Below, piece after piece: positions 26,017-34,341 of a stretch of DNA of 64,000 nt; position 1 is the stretch's first letter; each line of letters begins with the position of its first letter. The notes under the pieces were generated by a model. That model did not search any database, was not told where the DNA came from, and was given only the letters and a program-made list of their open reading frames with translations. The position numbers were made by a program, and so were the translations under genes. Origin of the DNA: Chamaesiphon sp041738715 (GTDB taxonomy: Bacteria > Cyanobacteriota > Cyanobacteriia > Cyanobacteriales > Chamaesiphonaceae); assembly GCA_041738715.1 (NCBI GenBank), contig JBGSPI010000087.1, positions 1 through 64,000 of the forward strand, given 5' to 3'.

Positions 26017-26907
26017 ATGGATTTACTCCGTTCCTTACCGATTGGTCTATATCTAGAGCAGCCAGTTACCTGGCTGCATCGTCTCGATCCTCGGGTTAAG
26101 CTATGGTGGCTATTAAGCTTTTTATTAGCTCCAATTCTCGCTAATGCAACCTGGAAACTTAGCTTAGTCGCATTGTTAGTGATGATCAGTGTCCTCGCGG
26201 GGATTCCCTGGCGGGCACTTAAACAGCAAATGGGTTGGTTGTTATTCATTGGCGGGGCAATTTTTCTGGTAGGCATATTTGCACCAGATAGTATCAACGT
26301 GACTCATCAGCCGCGTACCCCCGCAGATCCAGAATTAGAAATTGTTCAGCCTTATCAATATGTTCTATTTAAACTCAATTCTGGGATTGTGAATCTCACA
26401 GTTACTAGAAAATCGCTCCAGAATGCCATCTATGCGAGTACCCTGATCTTCACTCTGGTATACAGCACTACGGTTTATCTACTAACTACTGCTCCAGAAG
26501 AAATCACGGCTGGGTTGGAAGATCTGATGTCACCACTGCGTCGCTACCGTGTGCCTGTCACCGAGCTTGCCCTGACGCTGACGTTAGCGCTGCGGTTTAT
26601 TCCGTTGGTTTTGGAAGAGATTCAAAATTTAGTTCGATCGATATATACTCGATCTATTAATTGGCAAAAGTTGGGGTTTAAAAATAGCTTTAAAGTCTGG
26701 TTAACCGTTTGCGAAAAACTGTTGCAAAATCTCCTAGTTAGAGCGGAACAAATTGCTGTGGCAATGCAAGTACGCGGCTTCACTACGCCTAATACACATC
26801 AGGTTCAATGGCATCAACTGAAATTAGGTAGAATTGACTTTTTGGCAATATTATTTTTATCAGTCTTCTGGGTAGCTAGATTTGTTGTTGGTGGTCAGTT
26901 TGTTTAA
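26017..26907 (+). CDS. ecfT: ECF transporter transmembrane component EcfT (CbiQ-like)
   Basis: The membrane-embedded coupling subunit of an energy-coupling-factor importer, which links vitamin- or metal-binding S proteins to ATPases. The 296-residue protein starts MDLLRSLPIGLYLEQP and has about five hydrophobic segments (for example WWLLSFLLAPILANATW and GWLLFIGGAIFLVGIF). The cytoplasmic coupling motifs are visible as VRSIYTRSIN and the downstream Ala-Arg-Gly region VAMQVRGFTT. No S-component or ATPase gene is adjacent, so substrate cannot be inferred. An earlier in-frame ATG at 25939 lies in repeat sequence and is rejected. Confidence 0.85.
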   Translation: MDLLRSLPIGLYLEQPVTWLHRLDPRVKLWWLLSFLLAPILANATWKLSLVALLVMISVLAGIPWRALKQQMGWLLFIGGAIFLVGIFAPDSINVTHQPRTPADPELEIVQPYQYVLFKLNSGIVNLTVTRKSLQNAIYASTLIFTLVYSTTVYLLTTAPEEITAGLEDLMSPLRRYRVPVTELALTLTLALRFIPLVLEEIQNLVRSIYTRSINWQKLGFKNSFKVWLTVCEKLLQNLLVRAEQIAVAMQVRGFTTPNTHQVQWHQLKLGRIDFLAILFLSVFWVARFVVGGQFV

Positions 26908-27011
26908 GTAATGTAGGGGCGGGTTTATACTATAAATTCTCACCATCTGTCGATAGCCTGAGAACAAAACCTGCCTTAAATATCAATAATAAGTAATAAG
27001 TAGGGCGAGCA

Positions 27012-28388
27012 TTGTATTTATCCATTCCGTTACTAAATCGAACTGGCTCACAGATATTCGATCGATTATTTAGACATGAGAAAATTGCTACTTTATTAGA
27101 AAGTCCCGAAGCAAAGATTTCCGAGAGATCTATCCTTACCCGTTATTCTATTTGTGCAGGATCGCCACAAGTAATCGAAGGTCGATCGCAAATTTTCACA
27201 CCAGCAGTCGGAGAAATTTTAGATTGTCTGGATGGTTTATTAGCCACAACAAAGGATCTCAGCCATATCGATTTACCAGCACATTTACCCTTTACTGGTG
27301 GGTGGCTAGGATGGCTAGGATACGAACTAGCTTGGGAAATTGAGAACTTACCTGATAGATCCACCGACCCATTACCTTTTCCAGTTGCTTATTGGTATGC
27401 TCCTAGTGCTTTTGCAATTTTAGATCATTGGGATCAAGTCCTCTATTTATCGGCAACGACAATCACTGAATTAGATAAATTAGTAAAAAGAGTACAACTA
27501 TCGATCGATGAAACTGAAAAATTAGTTGATTTTAACAGCCAGCCAAATATCAACACCAGTATAGAGAATATTCACTTCTTGACTTCTAAATCTGAATATC
27601 AACAGTCAATTATTACAGCACAGGAACATATTCAAGCTGGAGATATCTTTCAGGCTAATTTGTCCCTCAGATTTAGCACTCAAACCAGCCTTGATAGTTG
27701 GCAAATTTACCAGCGATTGCAACAAATTAACCCATCCCCTTTTGCTAGTTACTGGCAGACTCCGTGGGGCGCGATGATTAGTTGTTCTCCCGAACGACTC
27801 GTCCAATTACAACAACAACAAGCGACAACTCGGCCGATCGCTGGAACTAGAAAACGGGGCAAAAGTCCAGCGCAAGACTGTCAGTTAGCTGAAGAATTAT
27901 TAACTAATACCAAAGAAATTGCCGAGCATATTATGCTAGTCGATCTCGAACGCAACGATTTGGGGCGTGTCTGTCGATGGGGTAGTGTTGAAGTGGATGA
28001 ATTACTGTCGATCGAGCGGTATAGTCATGTTATGCACCTTGTTAGTAATGTCCGAGGAGAACTAGCCTCGCAGTTTAACTCGATCGATCTGATTCGGGCA
28101 ATGTTTCCTGGTGGTACAATTACAGGCTGTCCAAAAGTTAGATGTATGGAAATCATCGCCGAACTCGAACCTTTTCCCCGCAATTTATTTTATGGTGCCT
28201 GCGGCTATCTGGACTGGCGCGGAAATTTAGATCTTAATATTTTGATTCGGACATTACTGTATCATAAGGGCACAGTCTGGGGGCAAGTTGGGGCAGGTAT
28301 CGTTGCCGATAGCCATCCCGAACGTGAGTGGCACGAATCTCTCCAGAAAGCTGCTGCTCAAATCGCCGCACTGGGCATTATAAATTAG
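27012..28388 (+). CDS. Chorismate-binding synthase component I (TrpE/PabB type)
   Basis: A 458-residue enzyme of the anthranilate synthase/aminodeoxychorismate synthase family that aminates chorismate with ammonia from a glutaminase partner. Visible motifs include GGWLGWLGYELAWE, PIAGTRKRG, VDLERNDLGRVC, GGTITGCPKVRCMEII and GQVGAGIVADSHPEREWHES. PabB of E. coli has PIKGT with a catalytic lysine. This protein has PIAGT, as in TrpE, but its short length and N-terminus resemble cyanobacterial PabB-like copies. The product (anthranilate or aminodeoxychorismate) is therefore open. The start is apparently TTG at 27012, because a stop lies 15 bases upstream in frame and no ATG or GTG fits. Confidence 0.82.
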   Translation: MYLSIPLLNRTGSQIFDRLFRHEKIATLLESPEAKISERSILTRYSICAGSPQVIEGRSQIFTPAVGEILDCLDGLLATTKDLSHIDLPAHLPFTGGWLGWLGYELAWEIENLPDRSTDPLPFPVAYWYAPSAFAILDHWDQVLYLSATTITELDKLVKRVQLSIDETEKLVDFNSQPNINTSIENIHFLTSKSEYQQSIITAQEHIQAGDIFQANLSLRFSTQTSLDSWQIYQRLQQINPSPFASYWQTPWGAMISCSPERLVQLQQQQATTRPIAGTRKRGKSPAQDCQLAEELLTNTKEIAEHIMLVDLERNDLGRVCRWGSVEVDELLSIERYSHVMHLVSNVRGELASQFNSIDLIRAMFPGGTITGCPKVRCMEIIAELEPFPRNLFYGACGYLDWRGNLDLNILIRTLLYHKGTVWGQVGAGIVADSHPEREWHESLQKAAAQIAALGIIN

Positions 28389-28506
28389 GGGATAGGGGAT
28401 CGGCTTGACAGCTTTAGGTTTGTGCTGGCTTTAGGTCATTCTCCTCATTACCCGTTTTTCCCCATTAACTCCTAACCCCTAAAGCCTAATCCCTAATCCC
28501 GAACTA

Positions 28507-28779
28507 ATGACTTCTGAAAACTACCTCAACCATCCTACCTTTGGTCTGCTCTATCGCATCTGTGTCGTTGAGGACAACCAAGAACTATTTACCACTCTCT
28601 ACGCACAGCGGATTTTTTTCATAGTTACTAATACACCCAGCGGATTATCGTTTCAACCCGTCACTCGTAGTGATGCCCGTCTTTCGATCGATACTCGCAT
28701 TCGTCTGCTCCGACGCAACGGTCAAATTCAAGAATCGCAACAGTTACAAGCCATGATGCAAAAGAATTTCCCAGGATAG
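28507..28779 (+). CDS. pipX: PII-interacting protein PipX
   Basis: A 90-residue cyanobacterial regulator that shuttles between the nitrogen sensor PII and the transcription factor NtcA, acting as NtcA coactivator when 2-oxoglutarate is high. The sequence has the Tudor-like N-terminal part (NHPTFGLLYRIC, TLYAQRIFFIV) and two C-terminal helices beginning at RSDARLSIDTRIRLLRR. The next gene, pipY, starts 31 bases downstream, the usual arrangement. Confidence 0.93.
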   Translation: MTSENYLNHPTFGLLYRICVVEDNQELFTTLYAQRIFFIVTNTPSGLSFQPVTRSDARLSIDTRIRLLRRNGQIQESQQLQAMMQKNFPG

Positions 28780-28810
28780 AGCAAATCCCAACTCCCCACT
28801 CCCTAACCCC

Positions 28811-29482
28811 ATGACTGGATCGATCGCGTCTAACATAGATACAATTCGCCAAAACTTACCCCCTCATGTCAAATTGATGGCTGTGACAAAGCAAGTATCT
28901 GTTGCTGGTATGCGCAAAGCCTATGCTACAGGTATTCGTGATTTTGGGGAGAGTAAGATTCAAGAAGCAGAAGCAAAGCAACAGGAACTAGCCGACTTAG
29001 TAGATATACAGTGGCATCTGATCGGACATCTCCAAAGCAATAAGGTTCGTAAAGCCTTGCAAATATTTGACTGGATTCATTCTGTTGATAGTCTTAAACT
29101 CGCCCAACAAATCGATCGAGTATCGGCAGAACTAAATTTGTGCCCTAAAATATGTCTACAAGTCAAAGTATTGCCCGATCCTGATAAATATGGCTGGACG
29201 ATACCAGAGTTATTCGTGGACTTACCGCAACTAGATCTCCTCGAATATCTCGATATTCGGGGTTTGATGGCAATCCCACCGCTGGGGTTGACAACCGCCG
29301 CGACTGAAGAACTATTCAAGCAAACAAAAGAAATTAGCCACCAAATTCAACAGCAGGGTTGGCATCGAATTCATCTATCCGAACTGTCGATGGGGATGTC
29401 CGGCGATTACCTCCACGCGATTGCCGCAGGTTCCACCATCGTGCGGTTAGGCAGCATTATTTTCGGGAATCGCATTAAGTAA
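28811..29482 (+). CDS. pipY: PLP-binding protein PipY (YggS/PROSC family)
   Basis: A 223-residue single-domain alanine-racemase-fold protein that binds pyridoxal phosphate and helps keep vitamin B6 and amino/keto acid pools balanced. The PLP lysine is in KLMAVTKQVS near residue 27. The family motif QWHLIGHLQSNK follows, then LSMGMSGDY near the C-terminus, which binds the phosphate. It is linked to pipX in an operon, as in other cyanobacteria. The length matches the family. Confidence 0.93.
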   Translation: MTGSIASNIDTIRQNLPPHVKLMAVTKQVSVAGMRKAYATGIRDFGESKIQEAEAKQQELADLVDIQWHLIGHLQSNKVRKALQIFDWIHSVDSLKLAQQIDRVSAELNLCPKICLQVKVLPDPDKYGWTIPELFVDLPQLDLLEYLDIRGLMAIPPLGLTTAATEELFKQTKEISHQIQQQGWHRIHLSELSMGMSGDYLHAIAAGSTIVRLGSIIFGNRIK

Positions 29483-30052
29483 TTAAAACTAATTACAAAT
29501 AAATATTAACTAACCTTACCTAAAGTTATCTAGGGTTAGTCCGCGAGATTAATCTATTTTATAATTCCATCTAAGTTTGAAGTACTATTTCTGTATCAGC
29601 AGCGATGGTGATTTGAAGATTTCCGCAGTAAACCTCTCTATCACGACAACAAGCTAATGTCAACTCATCCGCATCAGCACTTTGTACTAGCCCGATCGCC
29701 GATTGACTAGAATATGTCCTCAAACTCGGATTGACTTCAGTAGAATGACGTAGCAAAAGTTACAACGCACATAAAATTAACCAAATTAAGTCGCCAAAGA
29801 TTCTTTTAATATTTGCGATGTTGTGGTAACATCTTGCTCTATGCAGGTTAATTAAGTAAAGTTATTCAATTAACAAAGACAGACGATCGATCCTCAACGA
29901 TGATCGATCTCAAATCAACGCTAAATGTACTATTTATTTAGTACATTCAGTCAATTCAAAGTTTGCTGATTAACCGAATGTTCAAGAGCATAGTTTAAGC
30001 AGTACTCAAAACTTTTGGGTGTATTTATCAACAGGGAGCAGGAGTAACTAAG
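29483..30052. other. 570-base intergenic region upstream of sepF
   Basis: No confident gene. A minus-strand frame of 61 codons (29571-29756, TTG start) ending CRDREVYCGNLQITIAADTE has a coding look and could be a small gene or gene remnant; I give it low weight because it lacks ATG and a family. From 29750 the region is AT-rich, with GATCGATC words near 29885 and a GTACATTTA/TAGTACATT-type short repeat around 29925-29945. The sepF promoter should lie in the last 150 bases. Confidence 0.4.
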
Positions 30053-30628
30053 GTGAACGTTTTAAATAAATTCAAAGATTTCATGGGACTGAATGAAGAG
30101 GAGTACGATGAGTACGACCCCTCAGATGATGATGCTTATCGGAGTGAATATCATGCCCCAGAACCTCCTGCGCCCCAACCAGTCGAAGAAGACCGTCGTA
30201 GCAGTCGGCACAGTCAAAGAGTAGCAGCGGACATCCGCAGTTCTAGCCGCAATAATGTCGTGGGGATGCCTGGGATGATGCACGGAGTATCCGAAATGAT
30301 CTTGATCGAACCCCGTTCTTTTGAAGAGATGCCGCAGGTAATTGACGCACTCAAGCAGCGGAAGTCGGTGATTTTAAATATGACATTGATCCGTCAAGAA
30401 GAAGCCCAAAGATCGGTAGATTTTGTCGCTGGCGGCACTTATGCGATCGATGGTCACTACGAACGCATCGGTGATAATATTTTCCTCTTTACCCCAAACT
30501 GCGTCCAGGTTAGCACCCCTACAAACGTCATCGATGACGTAGTAAATCAACAGGCACCTGTTACCCGCAGCACTCGGAATAACTCGATTCCAAGTTGGGG
30601 CAGCGAGCCAATGTCAGCGGCTCAATAA
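30053..30628 (+). CDS. sepF: Cell division protein SepF
   Basis: A 191-residue protein that polymerises and tethers FtsZ to the membrane during septation. It begins with a GTG codon (30053), supported by the AGGAG at about 30040. The N-terminal VLNKFKDFMGL amphipathic helix is the membrane anchor. An acidic Pro-rich linker follows, then the SepF fold (residues 80-165) with IEPRSFEEMPQVIDALKQR, VILNMTLIRQEEAQRSVDF and GGTYAIDGHYERIGDNIFLF. The gene is followed by proC, as in other cyanobacteria. Confidence 0.94.
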   Translation: MNVLNKFKDFMGLNEEEYDEYDPSDDDAYRSEYHAPEPPAPQPVEEDRRSSRHSQRVAADIRSSSRNNVVGMPGMMHGVSEMILIEPRSFEEMPQVIDALKQRKSVILNMTLIRQEEAQRSVDFVAGGTYAIDGHYERIGDNIFLFTPNCVQVSTPTNVIDDVVNQQAPVTRSTRNNSIPSWGSEPMSAAQ

Positions 30629-30698
30629 ATTGATCGACTCAGAAATTGCTGTATATTCAGTGATGGTATTTTGAGACGGTCCGCGACCGAGAGCAATT

Positions 30699-31496
30699 AT
30701 GTCCATCAAGCTAGGTACGATCGGCGGCGGGGTAATGGGTGAAGCCATTTTATCCCGTCTGCTGACTCAAGGAATTTATCAAAGTACTGAAATCATTGTC
30801 AGTGAACCAGCACGCCAACGGCGGGAATTCCTCCAGCAACAGTATGGCGTGCAGGTAACTGACGACAATGATCTCGCTGCCAAGGCTCCAGTGCTACTAC
30901 TAGCAGTCAAGCCGCAAATATTCGATTTAGTCGTGGCAGAATTAGCCAATCGACACCCCACACAGTTGGCGATTTCGATCCTGGCAGGGGTAAGTATTGC
31001 CAAACTGGAACAGGCTTTTGCTAATCAACCAGTGATCCGAGCCATGCCGAATACACCCGCCACCGTGGGTGCAGGCATGACAGCTATTGCAGCAGGAAGT
31101 TTAGTCCGCGCCGAGCATTTGGATCTAACTACCAAAATTTTTCAAGCAGTCGGCGAAGTCGTCACAGTTGCTGAATCACTCATGGACGCAGTGACAGGTT
31201 TGTCTGGTTCAGGACCTGCCTATATTTCCATCGCGATCGAGGCTCTAGCCGATGGTGGCGTAGCGGCTGGACTGCCCCGACAGATCGCGGATCGACTTGC
31301 CTTACAGACCGTTCTCGGCACAGCCCAGCTACTAAATCAATCTCAGCTTCACCCCGCCCAATTGAAAGATCGAGTGACGAGTCCGGGTGGGACTACGATT
31401 GCTGGCGTAACCAAATTGGAGCAAGCCGGATTTCGATCCGCTTTAATTCAAGCCGTGATTGCCGCAGCCAAACGATCCCAGGAGTTAGGAGGGTAG
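30699..31496 (+). CDS. proC: Pyrroline-5-carboxylate reductase
   Basis: Reduces pyrroline-5-carboxylate to proline with NAD(P)H. The 265-residue protein has the dinucleotide-binding loop GTIGGGVMGEAIL at the N-terminus, the AVKPQ motif near residue 68, RAMPNTPATVGAGMTA, and the C-terminal dimerisation and substrate region (LSGSGPAYI, VTSPGGTTIAGV). It directly follows sepF, and the next gene starts four bases after its stop. Length and motifs are normal. Confidence 0.95.
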   Translation: MSIKLGTIGGGVMGEAILSRLLTQGIYQSTEIIVSEPARQRREFLQQQYGVQVTDDNDLAAKAPVLLLAVKPQIFDLVVAELANRHPTQLAISILAGVSIAKLEQAFANQPVIRAMPNTPATVGAGMTAIAAGSLVRAEHLDLTTKIFQAVGEVVTVAESLMDAVTGLSGSGPAYISIAIEALADGGVAAGLPRQIADRLALQTVLGTAQLLNQSQLHPAQLKDRVTSPGGTTIAGVTKLEQAGFRSALIQAVIAAAKRSQELGG

Positions 31497-31500
31497 AAAC

Positions 31501-32634
31501 ATGGCGACCAATACTACCAACCGACGCAGATCTAAACCCAGATCGCGACGGAGATCAACTCGTCAACAGCCGCAGCCGCAAAAGTCGATCGAGAGAGTAC
31601 CGGTGTCGCCGTTGATTTACCTGGTGCGGCTGGTAATTTTGGGGTTCGGCGGGAGCACAATTGCCGGCACAACAATCTCGTTGATTAATCCACCTAAACC
31701 ACCGATCGCCACCACAGCAAAATCAATCGTCGCTAAACCCCAACCTCGACCGATCGATAGCCTCCAACTCAAGCAGGAAAATTTGGCTCTGACCAGTCAA
31801 ATCCAAGCCTTGAGCCAGAAAAATAGTAAATTAGATGCGAGTCATTTATTTGTCGCCCTGGATAGTGGCGAGTATAGCAGCCTGGGAGCCGATCGAGTTC
31901 TCCCTGCTGCCAGTACGATTAAATTACCAATTCTGATCGCGCTATTTCAGGATCTAGATGCCAACAAACTAAAATTAGCGGAACAATTGACCATCGACAA
32001 ACAATCGATTGTCGGTGGCGCGGGGGATTTACAAGCGCAAAAGCCGGGTACTCAAGTGACAGTACAAGTAGCGATGACCAAAATGATCGCCATCAGCGAT
32101 AACACTGCCACTAACTTACTAATTCGTCGCTTGGGCGGACAAAGTGTTCTCAATCAACGCTTTCGGAGTTGGGGACTCAAAACTACCACCATCAATAATC
32201 AACTGCCCGATTTAGAGGGAACGAATGTAACTACAGCGAGAGAATTGGCTAGCTTGATGGCAGCGATCGACCGAGGTAAAATTGTCTCTGGCACTGCTCG
32301 TACTGAAATACTAAAAATCATGAGCAACACGGTACGCAATACCATGTTACCCAAGGGCTTAGGCTCAGGTGCCAAAATTGCTCACAAAACCGGAGATATT
32401 GGTTCACTCGTGGCGGATGTCGGCACGATCGAGCTACCATCTGGTAAAATTTATATCGCCGCAGCGATTGTCAAACGTCCTTACAATGACCCCGCAGGCC
32501 CTGCCTTAGTTCGGCAAATGTCCAAAGTCGCCTACACACATTTCAATAAACAGACCGCCAATAAAGTTAGTTTCCCGGTTAAATCTGCCCCCGCGCCTGG
32601 ATTTCCCAATACCGTCTTCATTAAGAAAAACTGA
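31501..32634 (+). CDS. Serine hydrolase of the class A beta-lactamase fold
   Basis: A 377-residue envelope protein with an Arg-rich N-terminus (residues 1-35), a membrane segment (VSPLIYLVRLVILGFGG), a short coiled coil near residue 90-105, and a penicillin-binding catalytic domain. The three active-site motifs are STIK (SxxK), SDN in SDNTATNLL and HKTG. The omega-loop where true class A enzymes have the deacylating ExxLN reads LPDLEGTNV, so efficient beta-lactam hydrolysis seems unlikely. It is more probably a cell-wall or peptide-processing hydrolase. It follows proC by four bases. Confidence 0.8.
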   Translation: MATNTTNRRRSKPRSRRRSTRQQPQPQKSIERVPVSPLIYLVRLVILGFGGSTIAGTTISLINPPKPPIATTAKSIVAKPQPRPIDSLQLKQENLALTSQIQALSQKNSKLDASHLFVALDSGEYSSLGADRVLPAASTIKLPILIALFQDLDANKLKLAEQLTIDKQSIVGGAGDLQAQKPGTQVTVQVAMTKMIAISDNTATNLLIRRLGGQSVLNQRFRSWGLKTTTINNQLPDLEGTNVTTARELASLMAAIDRGKIVSGTARTEILKIMSNTVRNTMLPKGLGSGAKIAHKTGDIGSLVADVGTIELPSGKIYIAAAIVKRPYNDPAGPALVRQMSKVAYTHFNKQTANKVSFPVKSAPAPGFPNTVFIKKN

Positions 32635-32689
32635 CTAGGATTTATCGGATTACTTTGATTGACGAAGATTAAGTTATTGGTACTAATCT

Positions 32690-32762
32690 ACGCTCTTTCC
32701 CCTTTCCCCTTTCCCCTTTTCCCTTTTCCCTTTTCCCTTTCCCCTTTCCCCTAACCTCTACC
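32690..32762. repeat. Pyrimidine-rich CCCCTTT/CCCTTTT array
   Basis: About ten short units of CCCTTT(T) occupy most of the gap between the serine hydrolase and ispD, ending ten bases before the ispD ATG. It resembles the arrays at 3441 and 41049. Confidence 0.85.
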
Positions 32763-32772
32763 CTCTAAACTT

Positions 32773-33462
32773 ATGCATTTGTTAATCCCTGCCGCTGGGA
32801 TGGGGAAACGGATGGGTAGCGATCGTAATAAGCTGCTCATCTCCCTCTTAGGTAAACCACTACTGGCTTGGACGCTAATGGCAGCAGAAAGTGCTGGATC
32901 GATTAGCTGGATTGGAATTATCGGACAACCAGGAGATCGGGAAGATTTGGACAGTATTCTAGATCATATCTCGATCTCCAAACCTGTCGAATTTATTCAG
33001 GGTGGCTCAACTCGCCAAGAATCAGTTTACAACGGTTTACAGGGTTTGCCCGATCGGGCGGAACGAGTGTTAATTCATGATGGGGCAAGATGTCTGGCTA
33101 CGCCGGATTTATTCGATCGATGCGCGGCTGAACTCCAATCTTGTCCTGGACTGATTGCTGCTGTCACGGTCAAGGATACAATCAAAGTCGTCGATCGTCA
33201 GCGGATTGTCGAACATACACCCAATAGATCCAATCTCTGGGCTGCCCAAACCCCTCAAGGCTTTGAGGTGAAGTTGCTCAAAGCCTGTCACGAACAAGGA
33301 CGTACTCTAGGCTGGGAAGTGACTGATGATGCTGCCCTATTTGAAAAATGCCATTTACCAGTCAAAATTGTTCCCGGCGAGGAAACTAATCTTAAAATTA
33401 CCACCCCAGTAGATCTCGCGATCGCTGAATTTATTCTCCGTAGCCGAGAGCTAGATCTGTAA
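32773..33462 (+). CDS. ispD: 2-C-methyl-D-erythritol 4-phosphate cytidylyltransferase
   Basis: Transfers CMP to MEP in the MEP isoprenoid pathway. The 229-residue protein carries the nucleotide-binding start LIPAAGMGKRMGSDRNKLL, the ARCLATPDLF region after LIHDG (motif IHDGAR), the lysine in AVTVKDTIK, and the C-terminal TDDAALFEK with GEETNLKITTP. These are the catalytic and CTP-binding positions of IspD. It follows a pyrimidine repeat and is convergent with the YefM-YoeB pair. Confidence 0.94.
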   Translation: MHLLIPAAGMGKRMGSDRNKLLISLLGKPLLAWTLMAAESAGSISWIGIIGQPGDREDLDSILDHISISKPVEFIQGGSTRQESVYNGLQGLPDRAERVLIHDGARCLATPDLFDRCAAELQSCPGLIAAVTVKDTIKVVDRQRIVEHTPNRSNLWAAQTPQGFEVKLLKACHEQGRTLGWEVTDDAALFEKCHLPVKIVPGEETNLKITTPVDLAIAEFILRSRELDL

Positions 33463-33479
33463 ATTTCATTTGCTCGACT

Positions 33480-33818
33480 CTAGTTTTCGCTATAGTGGTA
33501 ACGCGCTTGGAGGAAAATAATTCGATTTTTGTCTATTTGATAAACTAATCTATGTTCTAGATCGATGCGCCGCGACCAAGTATTAGCAGCTACATATTTA
33601 AGCGGTTCTGGTTTGCCCAAACCTGTAAATGGTTCCCCATCTAAAATATCAGCAACCAGATCCATGATGCGATCTCCTTTTTTAGGCTCCTGGCGATACC
33701 ACCAGCGCAAATCAGTCTTGAATTCAGGGCTAAATACTGGTAGGAAACATTTATTTACGATCTCTACTATTTCTTCATTATGATCATCTTCTATTGTTTT
33801 TTTGCGTTTACGGCTCAA
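33480..33818 (-). CDS. yoeB: YoeB/Txe-family endoribonuclease toxin
   Basis: A translation-dependent mRNA interferase. The core begins at about residue 29 (PVFSPEFKTDLRWWYRQEPK) and contains GKPEPLKYVAANTWSRRIDL, EHRLVYQI and the C-terminal RYHY. The Glu in KPEP, the Arg in SRRI and the His in RYHY match the catalytic set of E. coli YoeB. About 28 extra residues (rich in Lys, Asp and Glu) precede the fold and overlap the antitoxin end by 11 bp, so translation is coupled. The frame is intact, unlike the ParE at 5.3 kb. Confidence 0.88.
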   Translation of the reverse strand: MSRKRKKTIEDDHNEEIVEIVNKCFLPVFSPEFKTDLRWWYRQEPKKGDRIMDLVADILDGEPFTGLGKPEPLKYVAANTWSRRIDLEHRLVYQIDKNRIIFLQARYHYSEN

Positions 33819-34092
33819 TTTCTAGCTCCTCTTTTAACTGAGCTAAAGTTTGAGGTTTTGCTAGATCTGATTTTGCCCACTCTAATGCACTAAATAACCG
33901 TTTGGCATTAGCAGGACTGCGAAGTAAGTAGACTGATTCTAATAAGCTAGAAAGCTCATCTGCGGAGATCAATGCCACGCTAGATTGATTGCGGCGAGTA
34001 ATAGTAACTATTTCTTTCCCTTCGCTGACTCGATCTAGTAGTTCTGCCAGATGCGCTCGTGCTTGGGAATAACTGATTTCCTGATTCGGCAT
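33808..34092 (-). CDS. yefM: YefM/Phd-family antitoxin
   Basis: About 94 residues from the ATG at 34092; a longer frame from 34137 would run through the operator and is unlikely. The N-terminal half (ISYSQARAHLAELLDRVSEG then VTITRRNQSSVALIS) is the Phd/YefM DNA-binding and dimer fold. The C-terminal tail (WAKSDLAKPQTLAQLKEELE) would bind the toxin. It neutralises YoeB and represses the operon with it. Confidence 0.86.
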   Translation of the reverse strand: MPNQEISYSQARAHLAELLDRVSEGKEIVTITRRNQSSVALISADELSSLLESVYLLRSPANAKRLFSALEWAKSDLAKPQTLAQLKEELEIEP

Positions 34093-34112
34093 AAGGATCG
34101 ACTCGATAGATA

Positions 34113-34135
34113 GTTGTACAAGTTTATTGTACAAC
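34113..34135. promoter_or_regulatory. YefM-YoeB operator: paired TTGTACAA palindromes
   Basis: GTTGTACAA and TTGTACAAC form a perfect inverted repeat separated by GTTTA, 21 bases upstream of the yefM ATG. Each arm is itself a palindrome with a TGTACA core (34115-34120 and 34128-34133), with centres 13 bp apart. TGTACA is the core of the known E. coli yefM-yoeB operator, so this is very likely the autoregulatory site. Confidence 0.8.
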
Positions 34136-34190
34136 ATAATAGCTAACTCCCGAAGGCAAGAGAGACGTTAATTCCAGCACTCGATGATCC

Positions 34191-34294
34191 CAATACATCT
34201 TGGTTAGCCAGCGACTCAAGTCGCGGCTAACGATCCAAAGCTTGGCTCCGCAGACTAAAACTGCAACAGATATTAGTTTAACCGAACTGTATTG
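34191..34294. mobile_element. Degenerate second copy of the MITE-like element
   Basis: This 104-bp segment begins CAATACATCTTGGTTAG and ends AACCGAACTGTATTG, imperfect versions of the ends of the 15623-15725 element. The internal order is also shared: an AGCGACT/AGTCGC hairpin, then a GGCTCCGCAGACTA remnant of the second hairpin. No flanking direct repeat remains. It lies between yefM and the glycosyltransferase fusion. Confidence 0.65.
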
Positions 34295-34341
34295 GAAGAG
34301 AGTCTGGCTTGAAAAGCTAAAGCTCACTTCCACTTTGTGAA

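Noticed and set aside
26918..26975. GGCGGGTTT...AAACCTGCC inverted repeat between ecfT and the chorismate enzyme gene
   Set aside because: A 9-bp imperfect stem with a 40-base loop, without a T-run. It resembles a dispersed repeat fragment and is not convincing as a terminator.
29571..29756. A 61-codon minus-strand frame with TTG start and coding-like ending
   Set aside because: No ATG, no recognisable family and no good ribosome-binding match. Noted in the intergenic entry only.
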